The notes under the pieces: model-generated
Seen by the model: only the letters and a program-made list of their open reading frames with translations
What the model was told of the DNA's origin: nothing
Databases searched by the model: none
Assembly: GCF_016458235.1 (NCBI RefSeq)
Contig: NZ_JAEMHK010000007.1
Span: 1 to 64,000 of the forward strand
Source of the DNA: Geomonas propionica
Lineage (GTDB): Bacteria; Desulfobacterota; Desulfuromonadia; Geobacterales; Geobacteraceae
Length of the DNA: 64,000 bases
Direction: 5' to 3'
Shown: one piece after another, positions 8,882 through 16,715 of the stretch
Layout of the letters: every line of letters begins with the position of its first letter
How positions within the stretch are numbered: position 1 is the first letter of the stretch
Translations under genes and position numbers: made by a program

Positions 8882-8928
8882 TCCCTACATTTTGTGGGCG
8901 GCCAGAAATAAACCACAAGATGTATGAT
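8882..8928. promoter_or_regulatory. Paired NrdR boxes upstream of nrdJ
   Basis: Two 16-base sites fit the NrdR-box consensus (core CWAYATNTWGTG): CCTACATTTTGTGG within 8882-8897 and, inverted, CCACAAGATGTATG within 8913-8928. Their centres are 31 bases apart, three helical turns, which is the spacing known for NrdR operators in front of ribonucleotide reductase genes. The pair lies about 55 bases upstream of nrdJ. The divergent diguanylate cyclase could also be affected. Confidence 0.75.
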
Positions 8929-9065
8929 GAAGTCAAGCGTTAATAGATTAAAATTCCGGGCCGTAATAAAAATCGAAATTGCCGCTATTTACACCGCTCG
9001 CCCATTTACAAGGGGGGCGCCGCTGTGATATTAATGTCGGGTTAATTTTTCTGCCGGGAGCCTCC

Positions 9066-10136
9066 ATGACCCAGTGTGATTGCAACAGCGAAAAAGAGTC
9101 GCTCGAGTCCCAAGTAAAGGCGCTCAAGGACCTCATCGAGGTAGCCAAAGCCGTGGTGTCCACGCTCGACCTGGACACGGTGCTGCAGGCCATCCTCACC
9201 TCTGCGATGAGATTCGCCGAAACCCCCGCCGGTAGCGTCGCGCTCTACTACGACGCCAAGCGCGAGCTGAGCCTGCACGCGCACTCGGGGCTGACGGCGG
9301 ACTTCGTGAAGAAGGAGCGCTGGGAGGTGAGTGCCGGCGGGCTGACCGAGCAGGTGCTCCGGGCGGGGGAGATCTTCTATATTGAGGACACCGAGGAGAC
9401 CCCCTTCTTCAACAACCCGATCGCCCTCAACGAAGGGATCCGTTCGCTGGTCTGCGTGCCGCTCATTTTCCAGGAGCGCATCGTGGGGATCCTCTACCTG
9501 GACGATTTCGCCCCCAGGCAGTTCGACCGGGAGAAGCTGAACCTTCTTTCCATCCTGGCTTCCTTTGCCGCCATGGCGATTCACAACGCCACGCTGCATA
9601 AGCAGACCAAGCTCTTGGCCATCACCGATGCGCTCACCGGGCTGCACAACCACCGCTACTTCAAGCAGTACTTCCGGCAGGAGATGGCGCGCGCCAAGCG
9701 CTATCACAAGCCGTTTTCCATCATCATGATGGACGTGGACGACTTCAAGTCCTACAACGACACCTACGGCCACGCCAGCGGCGACCGCCTCCTGGAGCTG
9801 ATGGGGGAGCTGATCCTGCAGACCATCCGCAACGTGGACGTCGCCTTCCGTTACGGCGGAGAGGAGTTCATCGTGCTCCTGCCGGAGACGCGGCTGGAGC
9901 AGGCCGTCCTGGCGGCGGAGCGCCTGCGTGACAGCGTGCAAAACGGCACGGCCGCCAGGCTGGTGGAGGGGACCAATCGCGGCGTGACGGTGAGTGTCGG
10001 GGTGGCGAGCTATCCCGAGAACGCGGACAAGATGGACGAGTTGTTCAACATCGTGGACTCCCTGCTCTACCTGGCCAAGCGCTGCGGCAAGAACAAGGTG
10101 TACCACCAGGAAAGCCTCCAGATCCCGACCACATGA
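9066..10136 (+). CDS. GAF-GGDEF diguanylate cyclase
   Basis: A 356-residue cytoplasmic protein with an N-terminal coiled region (NSEKESLESQVKALK), a GAF domain at about 35-180 and a GGDEF domain at about 185-345. The active site RYGGEEF is canonical, and an inhibitory I-site RNVD sits five residues before it, so product-inhibited synthesis of c-di-GMP is expected. The GAF domain may sense a small ligand or redox state. Whether it is a Hypr-type enzyme that also makes cGAMP cannot be judged from these motifs alone. ATG 9066 follows GGGAG; an in-frame start at 8979 has no ribosome site. The stop overlaps the next start (ATGA). Confidence 0.9.
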   Translation: MTQCDCNSEKESLESQVKALKDLIEVAKAVVSTLDLDTVLQAILTSAMRFAETPAGSVALYYDAKRELSLHAHSGLTADFVKKERWEVSAGGLTEQVLRAGEIFYIEDTEETPFFNNPIALNEGIRSLVCVPLIFQERIVGILYLDDFAPRQFDREKLNLLSILASFAAMAIHNATLHKQTKLLAITDALTGLHNHRYFKQYFRQEMARAKRYHKPFSIIMMDVDDFKSYNDTYGHASGDRLLELMGELILQTIRNVDVAFRYGGEEFIVLLPETRLEQAVLAAERLRDSVQNGTAARLVEGTNRGVTVSVGVASYPENADKMDELFNIVDSLLYLAKRCGKNKVYHQESLQIPTT

Positions 10137-11404
10137 AAAGAAAACTCTTTGCCCTTATCTGCGGTGGGCCGCTTCTGGCGGCCCTTTTGCTTCCCACCTT
10201 CGCCAAGGCTTCGGCCTTCGCTAAAGCTACGGCCGACAAGTCGGCTGACACGTCCGCCTTCGCCAAGGCTTCGGCCTTCGCCAAGGCTACGGCCGACAAG
10301 TCGGCTGACGGTGCTCGCGTCGTTGTCGCTGCGGCGGGAGAGGCGACGGCTCCAACTGCCACGGCTCCAACTGCTACGGCTCCGGTTGCTGCACAGACGA
10401 TACTCCTGCGGCTCGAGGCGCCCTTCAAACCGCAACTCTCCTACGGGGACCAACTGCTCTCGGAGGATACGGTCTGGCGCGGGGAGGTGCTGGTGGAGGG
10501 AGCGGTCACGGTGGCTCCACAAGCGACACTGACCGTGGAACCGGGGACGGTGGTCCGCTTCAAAAAGAGTGAGGGGCACAACCCTACCTTGGTGGTGCAA
10601 GGACGCATCGCCGCTTCCGGTACCAAAGAGGAGCCCATCCGCTTTACCTCGAACTTCGTCACTTCGGCGGCGGGGGACTGGCTGGGAATCACGCTCCTCG
10701 GCAGCGAAAAGAAGAACGTCCTGGAGAACTGCCGCATCGATGGAGCGCAGACCGGGCTTGAGGCACTCTTCTCCAACCTGAACCTGAACGGGGTGCGCGC
10801 CGAGCGCTGCGTCACCGGGATGCGTTTCCAGGATGCCCTGGTGCAGATGGAAGCCGGCGGCGCGTCGGACTGCGATGCAGGTCTGGTCTTCGCCAACAGC
10901 GAAGCGACCCTGCGCAGCCTGAACCTGATCGGCAACCGCGCGGGGATCTCGGCCCAGAAGAGCTCCATCTACCTGCAGGACGCGAGTCTCGCCATGAACC
11001 GCTCCGCTCTTTCCTGTGACAACTGCCGGGTGAAGCTTGCCGGCGGCGCGGTGCTCGACAACGGGCGCGGCGTGACCCTGCTGGAGAGCGAGGGGGGTGT
11101 GAGCGGTGTGAAGCTCGCGCGCAACAGCGATTATGGTCTCTCCCTGACCGGGTCGCGGGTCCGCGTGGAGGGGAACCTGATCACCGGCAACGGCACGCAG
11201 GGCGTGCTCGTTTTCGACGGCGCGGCCGTGGCCTGGAACAACACCATCAGCGGCAACAGCGGGTACGACATCTATAATGCCGGGACCGAGGAGTTCCGCG
11301 CCCCCAACAACTTCTGGGGCGAGAACGGTCCCAGGATCTACGACAACGGCGGCCGCGGCAAGGTCGGCTTCGCGCCACAGCTCAAAACGGCGCCAAAACA
11401 GTAA
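10133..11404 (+). CDS. Secreted right-handed beta-helix (NosD-like) protein
   Basis: A 423-residue exported protein. The signal peptide (MKRKLFALICGGPLLAALLLP) is followed by an Ala/Lys/Thr-rich linker to about residue 85 that contains two copies of a 20-residue repeat and then APTAT tandem repeats. Residues from about 110 form a parallel beta-helix of the pectate-lyase/NosD kind, with repeated rungs (LVVQGRIAASGT, VLENCRIDGAQTGLEAL, GNLITGNGTQGVLVFDGAAVAWNNTISGNSG). No catalytic residues are evident, so a surface or polysaccharide-binding role is possible. It overlaps the diguanylate cyclase gene by four bases and is likely translated with it. Confidence 0.8.
   Translation: MKRKLFALICGGPLLAALLLPTFAKASAFAKATADKSADTSAFAKASAFAKATADKSADGARVVVAAAGEATAPTATAPTATAPVAAQTILLRLEAPFKPQLSYGDQLLSEDTVWRGEVLVEGAVTVAPQATLTVEPGTVVRFKKSEGHNPTLVVQGRIAASGTKEEPIRFTSNFVTSAAGDWLGITLLGSEKKNVLENCRIDGAQTGLEALFSNLNLNGVRAERCVTGMRFQDALVQMEAGGASDCDAGLVFANSEATLRSLNLIGNRAGISAQKSSIYLQDASLAMNRSALSCDNCRVKLAGGAVLDNGRGVTLLESEGGVSGVKLARNSDYGLSLTGSRVRVEGNLITGNGTQGVLVFDGAAVAWNNTISGNSGYDIYNAGTEEFRAPNNFWGENGPRIYDNGGRGKVGFAPQLKTAPKQ
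10199..10318 (+). repeat. Tandem 60-base repeat inside the beta-helix gene
   Basis: Two adjacent 60-base units (10199-10258 and 10259-10318) differ at only a few positions. They encode the in-frame peptide FAKASAFAKATADKSAD twice, directly after the signal peptide. The DNA is rich in small palindromes (CCGACAAGTCGG; GCCTTCGCCAAGGC), so it looks like an inserted palindromic element that happens to keep the frame open. Shorter 15-base repeats (APTAT) follow at about 10350-10390. Confidence 0.85.
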
Positions 11405-11418
11405 AGGCGCGGTTCTAG

Positions 11419-11537
11419 GTTCTACGTTCTATGTTCTACGTTAGAACCTGGAACCGGCAATGCAGGTTCCTTTGAAATATCACCCAGAACCTGCGTTTAA
11501 GCAGTTAACTTAGAACGTAGAACATAAAACGTAGAAC
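11419..11537. repeat. Large intergenic inverted repeat
   Basis: Arms at 11419-11442 and 11514-11537 are inverted copies with 23 of 24 bases matching; each arm is itself built from the short iteration GTTCTACGTT. The loop is 71 bases. It fills the 150-base gap between the beta-helix gene and rph and could form a long hairpin that ends transcription or protects RNA. No gene is present here. Confidence 0.85.
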
Positions 11538-11556
11538 ATGCTTTAAGGGAGTTAAG

Positions 11557-12276
11557 ATGACACGCACAAACGGCCGCGCGGCCGACGCACTGAGAGATGT
11601 AAAAATCACCCGCAACTACCTCAAACACGCCGAAGGGTCGGTCCTGATCGAGTTCGGCGACACCAAGGTCATCTGCAACGCGACCGTCGAGGCGAAGGTG
11701 CCCTCGTTCCTGAAAGGGAAGGGGACCGGCTGGGTGACCGCCGAGTACTGCATGCTGCCGCGCGCGACCCACACCCGCAACCAGCGCGAGTCCTCGAAGG
11801 GGAAACTCTCGGGACGCACCCACGAGATCCAGCGCCTGATCGGCCGGTCCCTGCGCGCGGTGGTGGACATGGAGAAGCTCGGTGAGCGTTCCATCCTCAT
11901 CGACTGCGACGTCATCCAGGCCGACGGCGGCACCCGCACCGCTTCCATCACCGGCGCCTACGTGGCCCTGGCCGACGCCCTGCAGACCCTGGTGAAAAAA
12001 GGCGAACTGGCAGAGAGCCCGTTGCGCGAGGCGGTGGCCGCGGTGAGCGTGGGCATCATCGACGGCGCTCCCTTCCTCGATCTCGACTACCCCGAGGATT
12101 CCAACGCCGAGGTGGACATGAACTTCGTGATGACCTCCTCCATGCGTTTTGTCGAGGTGCAGGGGACCGCCGAGGCGGAGCCGTTCACCATCGAGCAGAT
12201 GGACGCCATGCGCAGCCATGCCATGCTCGGGCTCTCCCGGCTCTTCGAACTGCAGCGGGAGGCGCTGCAGGCATGA
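11557..12276 (+). CDS. rph: Ribonuclease PH
   Basis: A 239-residue phosphorolytic 3'-5' exoribonuclease that trims the 3' ends of tRNA precursors. The whole length is typical: N-terminal [37 protein letters not shown] (opening with a start-proximal Arg/Asn patch), the phosphate-binding [15 protein letters not shown] around residues 124-138, and a conserved [19 protein letters not shown] block. AAGGGAG precedes ATG 11557. The rdgB gene overlaps its stop by four bases, a pairing common in bacteria. The tRNA cluster lies less than 1 kb downstream. Confidence 0.95.
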   Translation: MTRTNGRAADALRDVKITRNYLKHAEGSVLIEFGDTKVICNATVEAKVPSFLKGKGTGWVTAEYCMLPRATHTRNQRESSKGKLSGRTHEIQRLIGRSLRAVVDMEKLGERSILIDCDVIQADGGTRTASITGAYVALADALQTLVKKGELAESPLREAVAAVSVGIIDGAPFLDLDYPEDSNAEVDMNFVMTSSMRFVEVQGTAEAEPFTIEQMDAMRSHAMLGLSRLFELQREALQA

Positions 12277-12869
12277 AAGAGCTCCTGGTCGCCTCGGGGA
12301 ACAAGGGGAAGTTGAAGGAGTTCGCGGAACTTCTGCGCGGGGTGGTGGAGACCATCCTCTCTCCCGCTGATTTTCCGGACCTGCCGGAGGTGGTGGAGGA
12401 CGGCGACACCTTCGAGGCCAACGCCATCAAGAAGGCGCTCTCTGCCGCCAGGTTCACCGGTAAGCCGGTGTTGGCCGACGATTCCGGGCTGTGCGTCGAC
12501 TACCTGGGCGGGCGTCCCGGCGTCTTCTCGGCGCGCTTCGCCGGCGAGCAGGCCAGCGATGCCGACAACAACGCGCTCCTTTTGAAGGAGCTGGCCGGCG
12601 TGCCGCGTAAGGAGCGCACCGGCGCCTTTCACTGCGTCATCGCGCTTTGCCTGCCCGACGGGACCTGTCAGAGCTTCGACGGCATGTTGGCCGGAGAAAT
12701 CCTGGAGGCGCCGCGCGGAGAGGGGGGCTTCGGGTACGACCCGCTGTTCCTGGTCCCCGAGTACGGGCAGACCTTCTCCGAGCTCCCCATGGAGGTCAAG
12801 AACGCCATCAGCCACCGCGGTCGGGCCATGCAGATGCTCAAAGAGGCGTTGTCCTCACAACAGGGGTAA
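12273..12869 (+). CDS. rdgB: XTP/dITP diphosphatase (RdgB/HAM1)
   Basis: A 198-residue house-cleaning pyrophosphatase that removes ITP, dITP and XTP from the nucleotide pool. The N-terminal [14 protein letters not shown], the metal and base site [25 protein letters not shown] (about 68-92) and [23 protein letters not shown] (about 148-170) are all diagnostic. The start overlaps the rph stop (ATGA), so the two are translationally coupled. Confidence 0.95.
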   Translation: MKELLVASGNKGKLKEFAELLRGVVETILSPADFPDLPEVVEDGDTFEANAIKKALSAARFTGKPVLADDSGLCVDYLGGRPGVFSARFAGEQASDADNNALLLKELAGVPRKERTGAFHCVIALCLPDGTCQSFDGMLAGEILEAPRGEGGFGYDPLFLVPEYGQTFSELPMEVKNAISHRGRAMQMLKEALSSQQG

Positions 12870-12880
12870 AGGCGAAACTC

Positions 12881-13074
12881 TTAACGCAAAGACGCAGGAC
12901 GCGAAGATAGGTAAAGGTCCTGAGGCAAAGGCGAAAAGCGAAAGACTGTATTTAACGCAAAGCCGCCAAGCCGCAAAGGGTGAAGCAAAGGCATAAACGT
13001 GGTTGGAAAGCAGAGACAAAGATTCCAAGGGACAAGACAAAGTACTCCTGGTTGTCTTTGCGGCTTTGCGTTAA
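12881..13074. repeat. TTAACGCAAAG repeat cluster
   Basis: Direct copies of TTAACGCAAAG begin at 12881 and 12952 and an inverted copy (CTTTGCGGCTTTGCGTTAA) lies at 13056-13074, with degenerate GCAAAGGCGAAAGCG text between. The copies at 12952-12978 and 13056-13074 can pair over about 19 bases. The same motif recurs at 48027-48105 and in degenerate form at 53834-53964. This region holds no gene. Confidence 0.8.
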
Positions 13075-13129
13075 ATTTTGAGGGCTTTTCAAGAGCTTAA
13101 AAAATGCTGCGTGGGCTCAAAAAAAGGGC

Positions 13130-13158
13130 TTGCACGGCATCAGAGGCTGTGCTATAAA
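13130..13158 (+). promoter_or_regulatory. Sigma-70 promoter of the tRNA cluster
   Basis: A -35 box TTGCAC (13130-13135) and a -10 box TATAAA (13153-13158) are separated by 17 bases, an almost ideal vegetative promoter. The predicted start near 13165 leaves a very short 5' leader before tRNA-Pro at 13173. Confidence 0.8.
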
Positions 13159-13172
13159 CGTGGTTCTTGAAT

Positions 13173-13250
13173 CGGGGTGTAGCGCAGCCTGGCTAGCGCA
13201 CCTGCCTTGGGAGCAGGGGGCCGGAGGTTCGAATCCTCTCACCCCGACCA
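13173..13250 (+). tRNA. tRNA-Pro (UGG)
   Basis: Acceptor arms CGGGGTG / CACCCCG pair fully, the anticodon loop is CTTGGGA (anticodon TGG), the T loop is GGTTCGAATCC and CCA is encoded. First gene of a four-tRNA cluster with a good promoter just upstream. Confidence 0.95.
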
Positions 13251-13271
13251 CTCATTGCAGGCTCTACTTCT

Positions 13272-13348
13272 GCGCCTGTAGCTCAGTTGGATAGAGCAAC
13301 GGCCTTCTAAGCCGTAGGTCAGAGGTTCGAACCCTCTCAGGCGTACCA
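13272..13348 (+). tRNA. tRNA-Arg (UCU)
   Basis: Anticodon stem ACGGC / GCCGT encloses the loop CTTCTAA, giving anticodon TCT. The T arm AGAGGTTCGAACCCTCT and an encoded CCA are present. The first acceptor pair is G-U, the rest Watson-Crick. Confidence 0.93.
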
Positions 13349-13359
13349 CAATTGAATAT

Positions 13360-13436
13360 GGTGGGTATGGTGAAGCGGTTAACACAAACGACTGTGACTC
13401 GTTCATACGTGGGTTCGAATCCCACTATCCACCCCA
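13360..13436 (+). tRNA. tRNA-His (GUG)
   Basis: Anticodon loop CTGTGAC gives anticodon GTG. The extra G at 13360 lies opposite a discriminator C (13433), the identity pair of tRNA-His. Acceptor arms GTGGGTA / TATCCAC pair and CCA is encoded. Confidence 0.95.
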
Positions 13437-13493
13437 ACCTATAAAAGCCAACCCCGTTAACCGCGGGGTTTGCTGTTTCAGCCGTCCGATTTT

Positions 13494-13578
13494 GCGAGAG
13501 TGGCGGAATTGGCAGACGCACCAGACTTAGGATCTGGCTCCTCACGGAATAGGGGTTCAAGTCCCCTCTCTCGCACCA
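13494..13578 (+). tRNA. tRNA-Leu (UAG), island integration site
   Basis: A class II tRNA: acceptor GCGAGAG / CTCTCGC, anticodon loop CTTAGGA (TAG) and a long variable arm with stem TCC / GGA. CCA is encoded. Its 3' half (13521-13578) is repeated at 19694-19751, so this gene is the left boundary of the genomic island. Its 3' half may therefore have been supplied by the incoming element. Confidence 0.95.
13521..13578 (+). repeat. Left attachment repeat (3' half of tRNA-Leu)
   Basis: Block 13521-13538 (anticodon arm) and block 13549-13578 (T arm to CCA, 30 bases) are identical to 19694-19711 and 19722-19751. Only the 10 bases of the variable arm between them differ. Homology continues beyond CCA into the terminator hairpin at 13590-13620. 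Confidence 0.85.
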
Positions 13579-13589
13579 CCAGTTAAATC

Positions 13590-13620
13590 AAAGGGTTATC
13601 CTGTAACGGGGTAGCCCTTT
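13590..13620 (+). terminator. Terminator of the tRNA cluster (left copy)
   Basis: Hairpin AAAGGGTTATCC / GGGGTAGCCCTTT closes 12 bases after tRNA-Leu. A near-identical hairpin follows the right attachment copy at 19763-19796, so it is part of the duplicated boundary. Confidence 0.75.
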
Positions 13621-13784
13621 ACTTGTTCTAGCTTTGGTTGTGTAACCGCTAGTGTAACCTCTAATTCCTGCTGCACGCTGACGAATCCTGCTGAATCCTG
13701 CTAACGAGTTCCCCTTATAGATCAATGACCGTGAACGGTGGTGAACATCAATCACTTTCGCGGCAACTCACAGGGGGATACCGA

Positions 13785-13979
13785 ATGAAGACCATTATGA
13801 AGCGTCAGGACGTGGTTGCAGCAACGGGATTGTGCTACACGAGCATCTACAACAAGGAGAAAGCTGGTGAGTTCCCGGCTAGGCGCAAGTTGTCGGCAAG
13901 AAGCGTAGGTTGGATACGCCAAGAAGTGGAAGCTTGGATAGAAGGGTTGCAGCGGGTAGAGCAAGTAGCGCAGGCTTAA
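13785..13979 (+). CDS. AlpA-like excisionase/regulator
   Basis: A 64-residue DNA-binding protein of the AlpA/MerR-like winged-helix type, common next to phage and island integrases, where it controls excision or integrase transcription. The pattern MKRQDVVAATGLCYTSIYN (helix-turn-helix), then FPARRKLSARSVGWIRQEVEAWI, is characteristic. ATG 13785 follows GGGGG at 13773-13777; a GTG or ATG further up lacks a site. It is the first gene of the island, 207 bases from tRNA-Leu. Its usual partner, a tyrosine integrase, is missing. Confidence 0.8.
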   Translation: MKTIMKRQDVVAATGLCYTSIYNKEKAGEFPARRKLSARSVGWIRQEVEAWIEGLQRVEQVAQA

Positions 13980-14532
13980 GCCTGGAGAACTGACCTTCCT
14001 TAGCAGGAGGGTTTTGTTCTGGACTATAACTATCCTATTGGTGTAGTACCTGCTGCACTCCCGAATGCTGAAAATGCCCTGCTGCTGCGTGAGAGTGTCT
14101 GAGAAGATAACGCCTGCATGGTTCCCCGTAGGCCCTCCGTGCCGTGATCGGTACTCCTGATGCCCTTGGGTGTGTCAGGCTTGCGAGGATGCCCTGTGGC
14201 GGGTCCTTGGGTGCCGGTGCATACCGTGGTGAGGGTGGGCGGGTTAAAAGCCGTCGACCTGCGCTGGTGCAGTGCTCGTCATCGCGGGGACATCTATCTT
14301 GTTTCCTCAGCTATCAAGTATTACCGATGACTTGGAACGTGGGCTACCTATAGAACAAACACCGGGATCTACCTGATGTTATCTACTCTGGCGGCTACCC
14401 GTCCACTATCTGTCTTGTACCCTGGAAAGGCAGCTCAGGGATTACGCGCTAAACAATTGGTATCTAACGGAAATCCCTGTTTTGGTATCTATTCGTTTTC
14501 GAGCTAACCGGGCAACATCTGTCTTGTGCTGT
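13980..14532. other. Gene-free island stretch with spaced short repeats
   Basis: No frame here has a ribosome site and plausible protein. An 11-base motif ATCTRTCTTGT occurs at 14292-14302, 14408-14418 and 14517-14527, about 110 bases apart, and GGTATCTA occurs twice near 14458 and 14484. It lies downstream of the serine recombinase gene and may be a decayed gene or recombination region. Confidence 0.5.
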
Positions 14533-15087
14533 CTAGGCCGCTAGGTACCGATACAGGGTGTCCCTGCTGATGCTCATGTCCTTGGCGACCTTGGCCTTAG
14601 ACTCACCATTGGCAACCCTAAGCTTAATCTCCGCTATCCGTTCTGCGGTCATCTCTTGCTTGCGCCCCTTGTAGGCTCCATTGGCCTTAGCAATCTGCAC
14701 ACCTTCCTTCTGCCTCTCTCGGATCAGTGAACGCTCAAACTCTGCTACAGCGCCAAGCATGGATAGCAAGAGGTTCGCCATCGGGCTATCGTCACCCGTA
14801 AAGGTAAGCCCCTCCTTCTGGAATTGGACAACTACACCTTTGGCGGTCAACTCCTTCACTATGCCTCTAAGGTCATCAAGGTTCCTTGCGAGCCTATCCA
14901 TGCTGTGAACCACTACCGTGTCACCCTTGCGAGCATGGAGCATCATAGCGGCTAACTGCGGTCTGTTGGTGTCCTTCCCTGATACCTTGTCCTCAAAAGT
15001 GATGTCTGTCTTGACACCTTCAAGTTGTCTATCCGTGTTCTGCATCACGCTTGATACTCTGATGTAGCCGATGTGCTGTCCTGACAT
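14533..15087 (-). CDS. Small serine recombinase (resolvase/invertase family)
   Basis: A 184-residue serine recombinase. The catalytic serine is in YIRVSS near residue 12; the arginine-rich active-site block VVVHSMDRLARNLDDLRGIV (about 57-76) and the long E-helix VAEFERSLIRERQKEGVQIAKANGAYKGRK are intact. A C-terminal Hin-type helix-turn-helix (ESKAKVAKDMSISRDTLYRYL) completes it. Such enzymes resolve or invert DNA between short sites, and are not normally responsible for tRNA insertion. ATG 15087 is followed upstream by a region with CGTACA/TGTACG palindromes that could be its crossover sites. Confidence 0.9.
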   Translation of the reverse strand: MSGQHIGYIRVSSVMQNTDRQLEGVKTDITFEDKVSGKDTNRPQLAAMMLHARKGDTVVVHSMDRLARNLDDLRGIVKELTAKGVVVQFQKEGLTFTGDDSPMANLLLSMLGAVAEFERSLIRERQKEGVQIAKANGAYKGRKQEMTAERIAEIKLRVANGESKAKVAKDMSISRDTLYRYLAA

Positions 15088-15574
15088 TTGATGCCCCCTT
15101 GCCCGAGTAGTGTACGATTTGAATCTAAAATGTCAGGCGAAAGGTGTCAAAGCTTATTTTCGTACATGTAAATCTTACGCACGATTTGTACGACCAAGGT
15201 GTACGCCTAGGGTACACCCCAAATTGAGGCATGGCGTAAAGCTATAAAATCGGGAAAAGTTCATATTTGGATAATTGAGGGAGCGTACGCAATTGCGAGT
15301 GGACCTCCGGAGTGCCGTATAGTATTGCAAAACTCGGAGGTGATGTGAGAAGGAAACAGATAAGTCATTCAAAGCTTTACAACAGATGCCGTAGAGAACC
15401 CAAACCCGAATTCGTTCTCCATTGATCTGGTTCATCGGATAATCTGGCCGTTTTTGCATGAGGAGAACCACTGCTTGATGACGGATCGACGAAGTTAGAC
15501 AAGCCATTTATCTGAACGAAACTTGTGGAACTCCATGGACGAACACAGCAAACGTCTCGGGGGCGGAAAGGGCA
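15088..15574. other. Gene-free stretch upstream of the recombinase
   Basis: No supported gene: a 110-codon minus-strand frame (15175-15507) has no ribosome site and no recognisable motif. The left part holds the recombinase promoter region with palindromic GTAC-rich sequences; the rest is AT-richer DNA of unknown role. Confidence 0.5.
15161..15192. promoter_or_regulatory. Imperfect palindrome, possible recombination or operator site
   Basis: CGTACA and AATC on the left mirror GATT and TGTACG on the right (10 paired bases with a 4-base bulge and 8-base centre). TGTACGATTT also occurs at 15112-15121. The location directly upstream of the serine recombinase gene suggests a crossover or autoregulatory site. 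Function unproven. Confidence 0.4.
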
Positions 15575-16693
15575 CTAGCTTTCGCGCAAGAAGACTAATT
15601 GACCATTTTGGTCTTCGCTCTTTTTATCAAGCCTGGCTAGCAAATCTTCAGATATTGCATCGTTCAAATACCCAATCAGATCCGTCTTAGACACACAGAG
15701 GCTGGATGCTATCTCGCTCAACGACACCTTGTCGCAGATAAGTTCCAACGCCTGGTCAAATAGCGTCGGCTGCTCCTTGGCCCACTCTGTGCCCTCATCT
15801 TTGCGTTGGCCGCTTTGCGATATCGAAATAAAGGCCTTTCTCAACGAATGTTGGGATAGGACCCCCAGATTGTAAGCCCGGTAAACCAGGGCCTGGATCG
15901 ACATCTTCCATCGGTGTTTCAACTTTTCAAAAGCTTCATAGTCCCATCGCCTCGGGCATTCCAGGATAAAGCTGTCCCTTGGAGCAAGAAAAGCCCCGGC
16001 AAAGCGGTCCGCTTCGTTTTCGGTAAGCGAACATCCCGGCGTGTGCTCCTCATGCAGGACCAGGTGCCCCAATTCATGGGCGGCATCAAACCTGGCCCTG
16101 CTGGCAGTCTTCCCTAGGGCCAGCATCACCCAAGGGCGCTTCCCCGCCCATACCGAAAAAGCGTCCACCTCAATGCAGCTATTGTAGATGGGTGTGACTA
16201 TAATGCCTTTGCTCTCAAGGAGCCTAGTGATGTTCGGGATAGGACCCAGGCTCATGCCCCAGAACCTTCTCAATTCAGCTGCGATTATCTCTATATCCTC
16301 CATGCTCTTGGGCTGGAAAGATTGGAATCCCGAGACCTTCTCTTCGGGAAAGACAACCCCTTGTTGCTGAAGGAAATCGACGAATTCGATGAAAAAGTCA
16401 CCTATGCGAACGCTTTGCTTTCTTTTAGCTTGGCTCACGGATCTCTTAGACCTGAAGTGGCACTGTCCCAGATTTATGTACCGTCTTCCTTCCTTCTTGG
16501 CGAAAAAACTAGGAGGGACGGAAAGCGCGAGTGAAATCCGCATCAACGTCTCTGTGTCAGGTCTGATGATACTTTTCTCTATTTGGGAAATTGCACTCGG
16601 GGTTTTATCCACCTTCTGGGCCAGGTCTTTTTTGGAGAAACCTTTCAACTCACGAGCATAGGTGATTCTTTCTGGGTCTATGAGCATGCTCAT
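15575..16693 (-). CDS. XRE-ImmA/IrrE family metalloprotease regulator
   Basis: A 372-residue fusion. Residues 10-65 are an XRE helix-turn-helix (ARELKGFSKKDLAQKVDKTPSAISQIEKS). Residues about 140-260 are an ImmA/IrrE (DUF955) zinc protease with HELGH (HExxH) near residue 208 and the third ligand in TENEADRFAGAFLAP. A C-terminal helical part (SLSEIASSLCVSKTDLIGYLNDAI) adds a second DNA-binding-like motif. Relatives cleave or derepress phage-type repressors and stress regulators. The unknown gene 22 bases upstream on the same strand is likely its operon partner; together they resemble a toxin-antitoxin or phage-response pair. Confidence 0.85.
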   Translation of the reverse strand: MSMLIDPERITYARELKGFSKKDLAQKVDKTPSAISQIEKSIIRPDTETLMRISLALSVPPSFFAKKEGRRYINLGQCHFRSKRSVSQAKRKQSVRIGDFFIEFVDFLQQQGVVFPEEKVSGFQSFQPKSMEDIEIIAAELRRFWGMSLGPIPNITRLLESKGIIVTPIYNSCIEVDAFSVWAGKRPWVMLALGKTASRARFDAAHELGHLVLHEEHTPGCSLTENEADRFAGAFLAPRDSFILECPRRWDYEAFEKLKHRWKMSIQALVYRAYNLGVLSQHSLRKAFISISQSGQRKDEGTEWAKEQPTLFDQALELICDKVSLSEIASSLCVSKTDLIGYLNDAISEDLLARLDKKSEDQNGQLVFLRES

Positions 16694-16715
16694 CGGTTTA
16701 TCCTTTCAGTTGTTT

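Noticed and set aside
6591-8927. 778-codon open frame antisense to nrdJ
   Set aside because: A shadow caused by GC-rich third positions; no signature or ribosome site, and nrdJ is complete on the other strand.
15175-15507. Minus-strand 110-codon frame in the island
   Set aside because: No ribosome site, no recognisable pattern, and it overlaps the palindromic leader region of the recombinase.
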